DNA of 64,000 bases from Rhodovulum sp. MB263 (GCF_002073975.1 NZ_CP020384.1:806001-870000); one strand, 5' to 3'; positions 48,063 through 57,132 are shown, counted from the first letter of the stretch. Notes: generated by a model not told the origin, from the letters alone. Translations and numbers: made by a program.

Positions 48063-48755
48063 CTATTCGCCAGGGCTGGCGAAAAGGGTGCTGTCTGCGT
48101 TGAGCGCGTAGCGAAAAAGCCTCTTGGCGGTAGGATAACTTCCGCTGAGGGCAAACTGGCGCTGAATTCCGGAGTCATATGGCCACTTCACCGCCTCGGT
48201 CTGCAGGACCTGAGCCCCGTTGAGTTGAGAGGCAACGCGTTGCGCCGATCCTCCATGGAAGCAGCCGTTGCGGTCCGATGAAATCGCCGGGTGTTGATCG
48301 ATCCGAACCAACGCCCTGCGCCCCGGGAAGTCGTGCCCCCCCACGCAAATTGAGCGAACCGCCCCCGAGGTGGACACGTTCATGATCAAGCCCTGATCCA
48401 TTGGTTCGAAGTTCATGTTGCAAAGTGTTGTTCCGCGGATGGTGTCTGTGCGGCAGCCAAGGATCCACGTTTCACCACTAGGAAGCAGGAGCTCAGACTT
48501 GCCCCCGCTAAAATAGGTATATTGTCCTCCGGATACGGGATCGACGCCCACTCTTGCGGCTGACACCGACTCCTCCGGAACGACTGCGGGCCAGAACTCC
48601 AAGGTTTCGTTGGGCATGAAGCCCCCTTGAAGATCCCTTGCGACAACGCGCGAGTACTTGCTCGAACTGCCCCCGTCGTCGCCAACTTGCGTGGTTTGGC
48701 AGGCCGACAAAACGCCAGCGGAGAGAAGTGCAAAAGCAGCAAGAGTGCGGTTCAT
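48063..48755 (-). CDS. Putative lipoprotein of unknown function
   Basis: A 230-residue exported protein with a lipobox: MNRTLAAFALLSAGVLSACQ, cleavage before Cys19. The mature part has a Ser-rich linker and a beta-rich domain (LEFWPAVVPEESVSAAR, TYFSGGKSELLLPSGETW, SICVGGHDFPGRRALVRID). The ATG at 48755 has GAGG 9 bp upstream. No family recognised. It might be a prophage lysogenic-conversion gene. Confidence 0.75.
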   Translation of the reverse strand: MNRTLAAFALLSAGVLSACQTTQVGDDGGSSSKYSRVVARDLQGGFMPNETLEFWPAVVPEESVSAARVGVDPVSGGQYTYFSGGKSELLLPSGETWILGCRTDTIRGTTLCNMNFEPMDQGLIMNVSTSGAVRSICVGGHDFPGRRALVRIDQHPAISSDRNGCFHGGSAQRVASQLNGAQVLQTEAVKWPYDSGIQRQFALSGSYPTAKRLFRYALNADSTLFASPGE

Positions 48756-49055
48756 CTTGACCTCAAGATCAGCGGAGAGAAGTTGGGCGTGCCATTCTGG
48801 TCGCTCCATCTGTGTCTGTCTCTCCCACAGGCCAACGGCAAGGCGCTACCACGCAGAAAGCCGCACTCCGCGACCATCCCGGCTCCGCCTCGCGCGGGAT
48901 TTTTCATGCCACCAGCCTTCCGCTGATGAGGTGGGGATGACGCAACCTCAGGGCCGGCGGCAGGTTGGGGTGTAGGTTATTTCCCCCATTGCGTGTTAAC
49001 GCATGATTTATCATACATTAAATTACCCTTACTGATCACAGCAAGGGGACACCCC
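48756..49055. other. Intergenic region with palindromes
   Basis: Divergent promoter region between the lipoprotein gene and the small-gene operon. Besides the palindromes listed separately there is no gene. Confidence 0.5.
48990..49014. promoter_or_regulatory. Tandem palindromes before the small-gene operon
   Basis: TGCGTGTTAACGCA at 48990-49003 is followed without a gap by ATGATTTATCAT. Both are palindromic and AT-rich, about 45 bp before the first small ORF, so they are good candidates for operator and promoter. Confidence 0.5.
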
Positions 49056-49181
49056 ATGCACGACACATCCACCACCCCCACCTGGCGCGGCTTCGCCCTC
49101 GCGCTGTTCATCGCCGGGACCCAGCTCGAGCTGATGGCTGCGGCCTTCCATTTCCTCGCGTCCTTGCGGGAGGTGCTGTGA
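49056..49181 (+). CDS. Small membrane-like protein, first of four overlapping phage-type genes
   Basis: A 41-residue ORF with one hydrophobic segment (FALALFIAGTQLELMAAAFHF) after a polar start. The ATG follows AAGGGGACACCCC, a good ribosome binding site. Its stop overlaps the next start by one base. Function unknown. Confidence 0.6.
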   Translation: MHDTSTTPTWRGFALALFIAGTQLELMAAAFHFLASLREVL

Positions 49182-49408
49182 TGACCGCCCCCCTTCGCGC
49201 CTCCACCGCCGTGGCGGCCATTCCGAACCGGGGCAGCGGCTCGCCTTACGCCCGGGGGGACGCGGATCGATACTACGGGCGGTGCCCACGGCCGGAAAAA
49301 TGGCTCGACCCGCTCGGGCGCGTCCGGGTGCCTCTGACCGACCCCGAAGAAGTCGAGGAATACCTTCTCGGCTATCGCGAAAACCCCAGCGACGAAAAGG
49401 AATGGTGA
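49181..49408 (+). CDS. Small hypothetical protein, phage-type
   Basis: A 75-residue acidic protein, with GSPYARGDADRYYGRCPRP and a Glu-rich C-terminus. Start overlaps the previous stop (TGATG), and its stop overlaps the next start in the same way. No known family. Confidence 0.65.
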   Translation: MTAPLRASTAVAAIPNRGSGSPYARGDADRYYGRCPRPEKWLDPLGRVRVPLTDPEEVEEYLLGYRENPSDEKEW

Positions 49409-49692
49409 TGATCATCGCCTCCTTCCCCTCGCGCCGCGCGTTCCTGATCTGCGAGCGCACCGCCACCGGCTGGACAACGGCCGGGATCGTCCATGACACC
49501 GCCTCGGCCGAACGCTGGTGCGACGGCCCCGGCACCGCTTATCTCCCGGTCACGATGGCCGAGGGCCGCATGATCGAGACAACCGGCCGCGTTCCGGATC
49601 ACCGGGCCGCCGATCTGATCCACGGCGGCCAGGAAGCGGCCAGCCGCGCCACCGCCAGCGAGCGCCTTTGGGCGCGGGGAGGTGCGGCATGA
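49408..49692 (+). CDS. Small hypothetical protein, phage-type
   Basis: A 94-residue protein beginning MIIASFPSRRAFLICERTAT, with a beta-rich start and helical end. Translationally coupled on both sides (TGATG before, ATGA after). No known family. Confidence 0.65.
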   Translation: MIIASFPSRRAFLICERTATGWTTAGIVHDTASAERWCDGPGTAYLPVTMAEGRMIETTGRVPDHRAADLIHGGQEAASRATASERLWARGGAA

Positions 49693-49814
49693 TCGGCCCT
49701 CTTCGCACCGCCGAGGCGCTGGACCCGATCAGCACGCCGCAGGGCCGGGCCGAGGCACGCGACCGCCGCCGGGCGATCCTGCGTGGTCGTTCACTACTTG
49801 CGGAAAAACAGTAA
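49689..49814 (+). CDS. Small basic hypothetical protein
   Basis: A 41-residue ORF with a strongly basic C-terminal half (RAEARDRRRAILRGRSLLAE). ATG overlaps the previous stop by 4 bp. Last gene of the four-gene operon. Could bind nucleic acid; function unknown. Confidence 0.55.
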   Translation: MIGPLRTAEALDPISTPQGRAEARDRRRAILRGRSLLAEKQ

Positions 49815-49957
49815 GTTAGGCTGTATCGTCGCTAGGTAACCGCTCATTTGAGATCAATAAGTTGCATCGCGAAGTGTATCGCAGCGGAACCCAGAGAGAA
49901 TCGCGGGTGTCGGGCGCAGCTTGCCTTGCTCGAGCACCAAGCTGTTAACGCTGCCGA

Positions 49958-52069
49958 CTATCGGTTTGCCGACGGAGCCGGAGTCCCGCGTAGACCAATG
50001 CTGGCCAGGAAAATGAGGGCTACAGCCCCGCAAAAAATCGCCATGAACACAGTCACCTCAAGCCAATCGCCCAGATAGGCGAGCGCATAGTAGACCCAGG
50101 AGAAGGTGGAAGCCTCGAGCGCATGCGTAACCCGACCGGCCAATGCATCAGCCGTGACAAGAGCAAGAGCCAGCGCCGCAGCCCACCTCCCGGCGCGAAA
50201 TGCACGAAGTTCCTCTGCCGCCCTTCCGTTCTGTTGGAGCGCCTCGATTTCATTCGTCAGCTCCCGCAGGCGTGGTCGGATATTCCATCTCAATGAGATG
50301 GCGTCGCTGAGAGGTTGCAGACCGGCCAGCTTGGTTTCGAGTGGTTGGTCAAGGCTCCCGCGGATGCGGATCAGTTCGGCGTTCAGACATGTGCAGAACC
50401 GTTGATGTGCCAGCCATGTTCGAATGCGCGCACGGCTCTCAAGTTCCTTGGCCTGTTCCTCAGCTCGCTTGGCGACCTCAGCCTGCATCTTGTCTAAACG
50501 ATCCGCCAGATCCGAAAGGGTTCGAACCATTTCAACGGCGACATCCAATCGAGCGGCGCGTCTCCGTCCCGAGTCGAGCAGAAATACGCCGCCATCTGTC
50601 AAGACCGCGATCCCCTGGCCAAAAGATACGAGGTCGACATCCTCAAGATCGGGTGCGTCCTGCATCGCTCGCTCTGGCGACACGCCGTAAGTCCGAGCCC
50701 CCATGACGCGCGCAGCAGTCGGAAACAGACCGCAGAGCTTTGCGGGGCTCGCCGGATGCGGCAACGGGTCTTCCCTGGACCAGCAGGCACTCAGGACATG
50801 CTTTCCGCCAGTGCGCCTTGATGTTTTCACGTCGGGCAAGCGCTTCAAGGTGCCGTCTTCAAGATCTGTCACCGGAACGAGCGCGAAAGGATCGTAGATC
50901 CGAAAAAGTGCCTCGAGAACCGCATCGAGCTTCAGCTGGCTTGGGACCTGTTCTCCGGCGGATGCGCTTCCCGCTATCCGGGACACGGCATGGGGCGAGG
51001 CGACCAGGCTGTGCCCTGGGGCAATATACCATGTCTGGTGATACTTCTGCTCGTGTTCGGGCAAACCGACGAGAAGGCGGCTATCCTTGGTTCGCGGCGG
51101 CCGCCGGACAGCCTGACGGTCCCATTCGGCCGTCTCCATCCGTTCTATCTCTCGCCAGAAGTCAAGCAGATGCACGCCCGCCCGTGTATCGACCGAGACG
51201 GTGACCCAGTTTCCCGGCTCGGTCTCCTTGATTCCCGGGCGAACGATAACCAGCACGGTGAAGCCGCGGCCCAGGGGGGCATGCGTGCGATCATTGCGGG
51301 CGAAAACTTTCAGAGACCCGGTGAACTCGCTTTCGCTGGTGACGATGGCGTCGACAAGCCGACGCCTCCCGCACTCCTTCATGGGAAGGCTCAACTGGTG
51401 AACCTGCTGGGCATAAAGCTTGCGTTCGTACCGCGCCCGCTCTTCCTCCAGAGCAGCCCTGGCCTGGGCCAGGTATGAACCATCGGCAGAGACGGGGATC
51501 TCGGCTGGATCCCACCCAGCTCGAAGAGCTTCCACCGCAAATCCCATCGTCATCTGCCAGGCTCGGCAGAACGAACCATGGCGGACCACCCCGACGCTGC
51601 GGTCCCCCAGAACGCTGTGGCTCAGTGCGGCAGCAAGTGCTGGCCAGGATCGTTCTTCCGGCCGGTCGACAACACCGGTTCTTTCCCAACCGGAAATCGC
51701 GGGCAGCCACTGGTCCCGCACGGCATCGGGCAAAGACACCCCGGACAGCCTTGCCGCGAGAAACAGCACCCCCGTCACACTGTCGGGGCTGGCATCCTCC
51801 ACCTTCCACGAGCAGCCGCGGACAAGGTCCGCGAGAGAGGCGAAGTGAGCCAGTTCAGCGCCATGCAGCGGCAGGTTCTCGTTCAGGACCATCGCGATCA
51901 CGCTGGACTGACGGACGCCCAGAACATTGCGCTCGGATGCCTTGACAAGCGATATGCCCGCCGCCGCCGACTGTGTGTCGACGATCAGGCCGGGCCGGTC
52001 ATCCTGAACGAAGGCCGGGGAAAGATCGACGCCCGCTACCGCGGCAAGGAAATCCTCGAATGCCTGCAT
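49958..52069 (-). CDS. Large protein with coiled coil and two C-terminal membrane segments, adjacent to type VI-A CRISPR
   Basis: A 703-residue protein I cannot assign to a family. Residues 1 to about 500 are soluble with no motif I recognise; about 508-550 and 598-625 are likely coiled coil (DLADRLDKMQAEVAKRAEEQ); hydrophobic segments lie at about 629-648 (WAAALALALVTADALAG) and 669-693 (VTVFMAIFCGAVALIFLAS). The plan of a large cytosolic part, long helices and a terminal pair of membrane helices recalls CorA-type channels, but no GMN motif is seen between the helices. It lies on the same strand as cas13a and its array, starting 133 bp beyond the last repeat. By analogy with Csx27/Csx28 of type VI-B it is a candidate membrane accessory; this is inference. 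Confidence 0.85.
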   Translation of the reverse strand: MQAFEDFLAAVAGVDLSPAFVQDDRPGLIVDTQSAAAGISLVKASERNVLGVRQSSVIAMVLNENLPLHGAELAHFASLADLVRGCSWKVEDASPDSVTGVLFLAARLSGVSLPDAVRDQWLPAISGWERTGVVDRPEERSWPALAAALSHSVLGDRSVGVVRHGSFCRAWQMTMGFAVEALRAGWDPAEIPVSADGSYLAQARAALEEERARYERKLYAQQVHQLSLPMKECGRRRLVDAIVTSESEFTGSLKVFARNDRTHAPLGRGFTVLVIVRPGIKETEPGNWVTVSVDTRAGVHLLDFWREIERMETAEWDRQAVRRPPRTKDSRLLVGLPEHEQKYHQTWYIAPGHSLVASPHAVSRIAGSASAGEQVPSQLKLDAVLEALFRIYDPFALVPVTDLEDGTLKRLPDVKTSRRTGGKHVLSACWSREDPLPHPASPAKLCGLFPTAARVMGARTYGVSPERAMQDAPDLEDVDLVSFGQGIAVLTDGGVFLLDSGRRRAARLDVAVEMVRTLSDLADRLDKMQAEVAKRAEEQAKELESRARIRTWLAHQRFCTCLNAELIRIRGSLDQPLETKLAGLQPLSDAISLRWNIRPRLRELTNEIEALQQNGRAAEELRAFRAGRWAAALALALVTADALAGRVTHALEASTFSWVYYALAYLGDWLEVTVFMAIFCGAVALIFLASIGLRGTPAPSANR

Positions 52070-52202
52070 GATATTCCAGTCCCCTTGAGGCGCGCTCTCC
52101 GGATGCTGCGAAGACCGGCCTCGGCCGTCAATACCTGACCGCTTCGGAAAGGACGGCCAATGGCCTCCAGCGCTGGTGATAAGCGCGAAGGCTGTGAGTC
52201 GG

Positions 52203-52375
52203 GTCTCAGGCGGTCGTCAGAAAGACCGTCATGCAGAACAGGAAAGCGGTTACTTTATAAGGGGAAGAGTCTCAGGCGGTCGTCAGAAAGACCGTCATGC
52301 AGAACCTGTTAAGGAACGAACCATGTTTGGAATGTCGCGTCTCAGGCGGTCGTCAGAAAGACCGTCATGCAGAAC
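52203..52375 (-). CRISPR. CRISPR array A: three 37-nt repeats, two spacers, on the cas13a strand
   Basis: Three identical 37-nt repeats lie at 52203-52239, 52269-52305 and 52339-52375, separated by spacers of 29 and 33 nt. Read on the minus strand the repeat is GTTCTGCATGA, stem CGGTC, loop TTTCTGAC, stem GACCG, tail CCTGAGAC. The size and the stem placement match the Rhodobacter capsulatus type VI-A repeat, in which the spacer follows the tail, so transcription leftward from the cas13a side is expected. Spacers are AT-rich relative to the genome, as for phage or plasmid sources. Confidence 0.97.
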
Positions 52376-52500
52376 CTGATCTCCGCAGCCCCTTGCTTTT
52401 CAACAAGGAAGGCGGCGGCGATCTGAAGCAAATCCCGTCCTGGCGCATTTTCAGCCTCGGTTCCGGGCTTGACTGGCGTGATCTCCGTATTTTTTCTTTC
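52376..52500 (-). promoter_or_regulatory. Probable leader of array A
   Basis: 125 bp between the cas13a stop and the first transcribed repeat. On the minus strand it begins with an A-rich stretch (GAAAGAAAAAATACGG) that could serve as a promoter or leader element. Array A may also be read through from cas13a. Confidence 0.5.
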
Positions 52501-55500
52501 TCAATCGGAGATTTGCTCTTTTTCTGAGGTAAAAACAAGCCTCGTCTCCTTTTTCAGGGTCTCCGGCGTCTGCGGAAAACGGGCCGTGAACGCATCCGGA
52601 TAGACCGCTTGTTTGACCGTCTTCCCCGCCAGGACAACCTCGTCCCCGTAGCCAGACCCGCCGAAGTCGAACATGGCCCGCGTCATCGAGACCAGCCGCA
52701 CCGATGCCCTCGGCAGGGTGAAGCTGACGGGCGCGGACATCATATGCGGCGGGACCATGGTCAGGTGCGTTTCCACATCGGGATAGATCGTCGGCTTCTT
52801 CAACCGGTCGTCCTTCATCTGCCATTCGATGATCAGCCCTTCCTCGCCGAGGATCCGCTTGATCGATTTCGGGACCGCGTTTTTGAGTTTCCGGTCGTAG
52901 CTCATCAGCGAGCGAACCGCATTGACCACATAGGTCAGATTCAAGCCGCGCCTTCCAGGAAGATCGAGAATGTTGTGATGCGCCAGATCGTCCCGGATGG
53001 TCTTCTTTCGCGTGCCCCGCTTGAAGGTCTTACATGCGTCGTAACCGCCCGGCTTTTCATTCGAACGAAGCGTCAGGTCACTTGGACGCTCACCTGCATC
53101 TATGAAATGAAGCTGAAACTTCCGGGCATGGTCCTCGGACAACATTTTACACCGTTCTTCGAACGGGGGCGCATCGAAGCCCGTTTCGGGATCCAGATAT
53201 GGGATGAAGACCTGACCTGGCTCTGTTTTGGACCTCCTCAAGAGGTCCGGCGCCGTCACGAGGATGCCGATCTGCGGGGAGGCATTTCTTTTGATCCCGG
53301 GCCCAAAGGCGGGCTTGAGCCCGGTTCCGCCTGTTTCCTTGTACAGCATGCCGACGAACGCAAACAGGCGGTCGCGTTCCCAGATAAGCGCATAGTCAGT
53401 TAACCGGGTCAAGACACGCATGACGATCTGATGGAGGCGCACGTGATCGTTGAGGCGCGCCCCGTTCGCCTGGAAGTTATGGATGGCGGCTGCGGTCGCG
53501 ACTGTCTGGTAATTCCGACATTTCTCTTCCAGATCCGAAAGGAACTTACTATAGCTTTTGTCCTTGGGCTTCGGGATGTCCTTGATCGACTGCAGGATTT
53601 CCCCCCGAAAGCTTTCCCGCTGTTTTACGCAGTTGATCTTGTCCGGATCTCGGCGCTTTTCGTTGTGAAGCCCGGCGAAGCTTTTGACCTCGCCCGCTGT
53701 AACCTTGTGCTTTTCGAATATCCCCGTCAGAGGCGGCAGATGGGCGTAGCGGACGAGTTGACGCAACCCACTGCGGGTCCCGGGAAAGGTCGTGTGATAA
53801 TTGGCGGTACCTTCCTCTTGGTACACTTCCTTGAAGAAGGACGCGTCCTGATAGAACAGTCCCTTTTCTTCCAAAGCTCCTTCGTGTTCCTGCCCGCTGA
53901 AGCCCGCGGCCTGAACCTTGGTGTAAAGCGAGAACAGGCGGTCCATGTCGGCAAGGATGCCCTGGGCCCGCTCGTCGCGTTCCTTGCGCTCGCCGCAGGA
54001 CAGTTCAAGCGTTTCGGACCATTTGCCATCCATTGACGCGGATTTGCGCATCTGGTGGCGCAGGCGTGAGGCCTCTATGGGCGGGACCATGTAGAGCCAG
54101 GCATAGAACTGGCTGTGCCAGTCCGCACGGAATGCCTGTTCTGGAGGCTGGAAGCCGTCCAGGGCCACACTGAGGTCGCAGCAGTCACGCTTGGTGTCGA
54201 TCTCGCCGATCCAACCGAAATCAGGGTCTTCGGGACCGGGTTCCGCAAGATACCTGGCGAAGATATGTGCGAAAAGTTCCTGCCGGAACTCCTCGATCCG
54301 GTTCGCCCCCTGCCTCTGAACCCGAGCGTCAGGGCTGTATCTCAGATCCTGCCCCTGCTCGCGGGTCGATTGCGCGGCCAACGCATCAAGAAGCGCCGAG
54401 ATGTCGTCGTAGCGATCGAGGCCAAGATCGTCGATCAGCGAGATCGGCGAGCGATAATACCGCTTCGTCCGTGCATCGTATTTCGTTTTCCTGGCATCCT
54501 TGGAGCGCCCGACTTGTAGGACGGCCCAATGGCAAAGTTCCCTGTTCCTTTCGGCGTCCGACTGAATACCAGACAGCCAGCCGCGAAAGCCGGACTGGTA
54601 GAGTTCGAGAAGTAGCCGGTAACGGCATCGAGCCGCATCACTCTCTTTCTGGTCGTCCTTCGGCGGGAGGGACTTCTGAAGCGTGACAAGCCCAGGTGCA
54701 AGATCGACGTCATTGTTATCTGCAAGGCGGCGGACCTTGTCCATGACGGCGGCGAACCGCGGGATGTTCAGGACAGTGATGTCGTCCGTGCCGGAGAGAT
54801 GCGCCACCAGGTGCTTGAGGTTGTCCATCTCGACGAATTCGTCGGCCTTGGCCTGCTTTAGGGCAGTCCGTACCGCATCCTTCTGGATTGCAAGGTCGAA
54901 CTTCAGCAGCTCTTTGAACGCATCCAGAGCAGCAGGGGACACATGTTGCAGGTTTCGGCTGTCGGCATTTTGCTTGCTGGGGTCACCCGCTATCGGATGG
55001 ACGATCCCGTTTTCCAGCAATCTAAGAAGAGCCCGGCGCACGTTGAAATGGTTCGTCCGGTTGCGAACGGAACGCACGACGCACATCATCGCCCAGAGCA
55101 ACTCGGCCTGATGGCTCTTGTCCCTGTTGCCCGTGAAGATCGACGCACGCGAACGGCGTTTGCCGTCCGGAAGATGGCGTTTGCCGTCCGGCAGATACTT
55201 GGCGCCGAAGATGATCGGAATGTGCCGCTCGAATTGGTCCTGATCGAACTTCTCGTAGTCGTCGTCCACGACCTCTCTCATGACATCCTTCGTACAGAGG
55301 TCTCGGTTCTCGTCATTGCCCATTTTCCCCTTCGGATCTGCAAGCCCTTTCAACGTGCGAAGCGTCAGGCCAACGGCGTTGCGCCACGTTCTGGCGAAGG
55401 TCTCTATCTGCTTGATCTCGCTCTGGCCGATGCTGGTTGCCAGAAAGGTCATCCGCTTCTCGAATGCTTCCAATGCCGCGGGATCATCCTCCCTGAAATC

Positions 55501-56703
55501 ATGAAGGGCATCGCTGGCATGAACGAAGAGCTTGCCAAGCCGGATGAACTCGCTCATTTCGGCATTCCTCTTCTTGCCCCCCAGGACCAGAAGAAGATGC
55601 TGCCGGTCCTTGGGAAGCAACGAAAGAAGTTCGCTTTTGTCCGGCACGTCGGCCTGCGCCTTCCGGAGGGCAATGCGGAAACGATCCGACTTGGCGAGGC
55701 GCTGGTAATACTGCCGAACGGCATTATGCAGCGCCCAGATCTGGTCCTTGAATGGGTCCTTTCTCTCCAGCGGCAGGCTTTTCTTGAAGCTGCCGAAATG
55801 GTCGAAAAGGCGCGAGCCGAACCAGGACGGGTAGATCGGTCCCGCATGGTTCTCCGGCTTTTCGAGTTCCTCGAAGATCGCCTTTGCGATATCCGATCCG
55901 CCCTTGCCGTCATCGCCGAAATACCGGGCCTCGGCGCATGTCGTCCATGTGGCCTGGGCCTGCAGCTTTCCTGAGGGCGTTCGTGGATCGCTGGCGCTTC
56001 TCGAGATGGCTTCGCCCCGCGCGACGATCAGGCCGCGCCGCGTCTCAGGTCCGGGCGTGCCGTTCGGATCTCCCTTGGGCACCGAAACGGAACCTATCCG
56101 CCTGGGCCCGCCACCGATGACGACCTCCTGGTCGAAGAGATGGGCGATGATCCGGTCGGCGATGGCGCCGTAATCCACCCGCCCGGGTTCCTCCTGCCAG
56201 AACCGGCCATGCCACACGCCCTCGAAATCCGTACGCGCGATGACCGGATCCTGGGGGCCATCGGCATCGCGGTATTTCTGGATTGCCTGCCCGTTCCTGT
56301 CGTTCAGCGGTCCCGAGGGAACAACCTCATACATGGCATAGGGATGCGATTTGGCATTCCAGAGTCGGCGAAGTTCGGAAATCTCTGCCTCATCGATTTT
56401 CTCGACTTCCCTGATCCTCGCGATCAGGCGCATCCACAGCGCCTCCGCCAGATAGACCCTGTCGCGATAGGCTTCGGGATGCATGGCGCTCAACCGGTTG
56501 CGCTTTTTGACCACCTTGTCGAGAACGGCAATCGTCTGCCGCAAGAGCGCCTTCGGGTTTGCAGAAAGGTAGCCGGGAAGTGCCGCCGGGCGGATCTGGT
56601 CCCCTTCATGGTCGTGGTGCAGCCCGCGCCCCAGGCGGCGGTCTCTTTCGGGTTCACGGAAATCGGTATAGCTCTCGCTGATCGGGCGAAGATGCTTGGC
56701 CAT
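52501..56703 (-). CDS. cas13a: Cas13a (C2c2), type VI-A RNA-guided RNase
   Basis: A 1400-residue effector. Both HEPN active sites are intact: R547-N-R-T-N-H552 in HEPN1 and R1237-D-D-L-A-H1242 in HEPN2. Segments that match Rhodobacter capsulatus Cas13a include ALPGYLSANPKALLRQ near residue 41, NDHVRLHQIVMRVLTRLTDY near 1085, and MSYDRKLKNAVPKSI after HEPN2. It should process its own crRNA and, on target recognition, cut target and bystander RNA. It is about 100 residues longer than the R. capsulatus protein; part of this is a duplicated LPDGKR unit near 504-516. ATG 56703 is preceded by GGGAGG. Divergent from RT-cas1; array A follows its stop. Confidence 0.97.
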   Translation of the reverse strand: MAKHLRPISESYTDFREPERDRRLGRGLHHDHEGDQIRPAALPGYLSANPKALLRQTIAVLDKVVKKRNRLSAMHPEAYRDRVYLAEALWMRLIARIREVEKIDEAEISELRRLWNAKSHPYAMYEVVPSGPLNDRNGQAIQKYRDADGPQDPVIARTDFEGVWHGRFWQEEPGRVDYGAIADRIIAHLFDQEVVIGGGPRRIGSVSVPKGDPNGTPGPETRRGLIVARGEAISRSASDPRTPSGKLQAQATWTTCAEARYFGDDGKGGSDIAKAIFEELEKPENHAGPIYPSWFGSRLFDHFGSFKKSLPLERKDPFKDQIWALHNAVRQYYQRLAKSDRFRIALRKAQADVPDKSELLSLLPKDRQHLLLVLGGKKRNAEMSEFIRLGKLFVHASDALHDFREDDPAALEAFEKRMTFLATSIGQSEIKQIETFARTWRNAVGLTLRTLKGLADPKGKMGNDENRDLCTKDVMREVVDDDYEKFDQDQFERHIPIIFGAKYLPDGKRHLPDGKRRSRASIFTGNRDKSHQAELLWAMMCVVRSVRNRTNHFNVRRALLRLLENGIVHPIAGDPSKQNADSRNLQHVSPAALDAFKELLKFDLAIQKDAVRTALKQAKADEFVEMDNLKHLVAHLSGTDDITVLNIPRFAAVMDKVRRLADNNDVDLAPGLVTLQKSLPPKDDQKESDAARCRYRLLLELYQSGFRGWLSGIQSDAERNRELCHWAVLQVGRSKDARKTKYDARTKRYYRSPISLIDDLGLDRYDDISALLDALAAQSTREQGQDLRYSPDARVQRQGANRIEEFRQELFAHIFARYLAEPGPEDPDFGWIGEIDTKRDCCDLSVALDGFQPPEQAFRADWHSQFYAWLYMVPPIEASRLRHQMRKSASMDGKWSETLELSCGERKERDERAQGILADMDRLFSLYTKVQAAGFSGQEHEGALEEKGLFYQDASFFKEVYQEEGTANYHTTFPGTRSGLRQLVRYAHLPPLTGIFEKHKVTAGEVKSFAGLHNEKRRDPDKINCVKQRESFRGEILQSIKDIPKPKDKSYSKFLSDLEEKCRNYQTVATAAAIHNFQANGARLNDHVRLHQIVMRVLTRLTDYALIWERDRLFAFVGMLYKETGGTGLKPAFGPGIKRNASPQIGILVTAPDLLRRSKTEPGQVFIPYLDPETGFDAPPFEERCKMLSEDHARKFQLHFIDAGERPSDLTLRSNEKPGGYDACKTFKRGTRKKTIRDDLAHHNILDLPGRRGLNLTYVVNAVRSLMSYDRKLKNAVPKSIKRILGEEGLIIEWQMKDDRLKKPTIYPDVETHLTMVPPHMMSAPVSFTLPRASVRLVSMTRAMFDFGGSGYGDEVVLAGKTVKQAVYPDAFTARFPQTPETLKKETRLVFTSEKEQISD
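55155..55196. repeat. 21-bp tandem duplication inside cas13a
   Basis: Two adjacent 21-bp units (55155-55175 and 55176-55196), 20 of 21 bases alike, encode the doubled LPDGKR motif of Cas13a upstream of HEPN1. The near-identity suggests a recent slippage event that keeps the frame. Confidence 0.85.
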
Positions 56704-57028
56704 GGATGGGCCTCCCTATATTGGATTCGTGAAAAATGGACCTGCGGCGATGGCAAGGACGGGCCTGAGCTTGGAGGGAGAAAGAAATGACGATGCCAGA
56801 GAGCACCAGATGGGTAAAGACGCTCAACTTCACCACAATCGGCACCTGAAACGACGTCATGCATGCGGAATCGCCCTCAGAAAACTATGAAGCCATTGTT
56901 TTAAGGGGGAAATATCATGATGTGGTCAAGCACTCCGGGTTCCGCGGGCGAAAAATTCGCAGAGTCTTCTATTTCCTTCGGAACGATGTCATATTATTCA
57001 TGCCTTGTCAGCCTCCTACAGGAGCCTG
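56704..57028. promoter_or_regulatory. Divergent cas13a / array B control region
   Basis: 325 bp holding the cas13a promoter (leftward) and the leader of array B (rightward). AT-rich stretches lie near 56895-56910 and 56985-57000 (CATATTATTCATG). At 56848-56863 the sequence GAAACGACGTCATGCA matches 13 of 16 bases of the array A repeat read on the plus strand, a possible degenerate repeat. No gene is supported. Confidence 0.5.
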
Positions 57029-57132
57029 GTTCTGCATGACCGCTTTTCTGACAGCGGCCTGAGACTCTTCTGGCGAGGCGATCTTCTCCTACTAAGTTCT
57101 GCATGACCGCTTTTCTGACAGCGGCCTGAGAC
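57029..57132 (+). CRISPR. CRISPR array B: two 37-nt variant repeats, one spacer, on the RT-cas1 strand
   Basis: Two identical 37-nt repeats at 57029-57065 and 57096-57132 flank a 30-nt spacer. The repeat is GTTCTGCATGA, stem CCGCT, loop TTTCTGAC, stem AGCGG, tail CCTGAGAC. It equals the array A repeat outside the stem, while all stem changes are paired. Its orientation places the spacer after the tail when read on the plus strand, towards RT-cas1. Confidence 0.95.

Noticed and set aside
49958-52069. CorA magnesium channel
   Set aside because: The two terminal membrane helices and preceding long helices fit, but no GMN motif lies between the helices, so the family name is not claimed.
52376-52420. 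Possible fourth degenerate repeat right of array A
   Set aside because: A short AAGGCGGCGGCGAT stretch resembles part of the repeat, but stem and flanks do not match and spacing is off.
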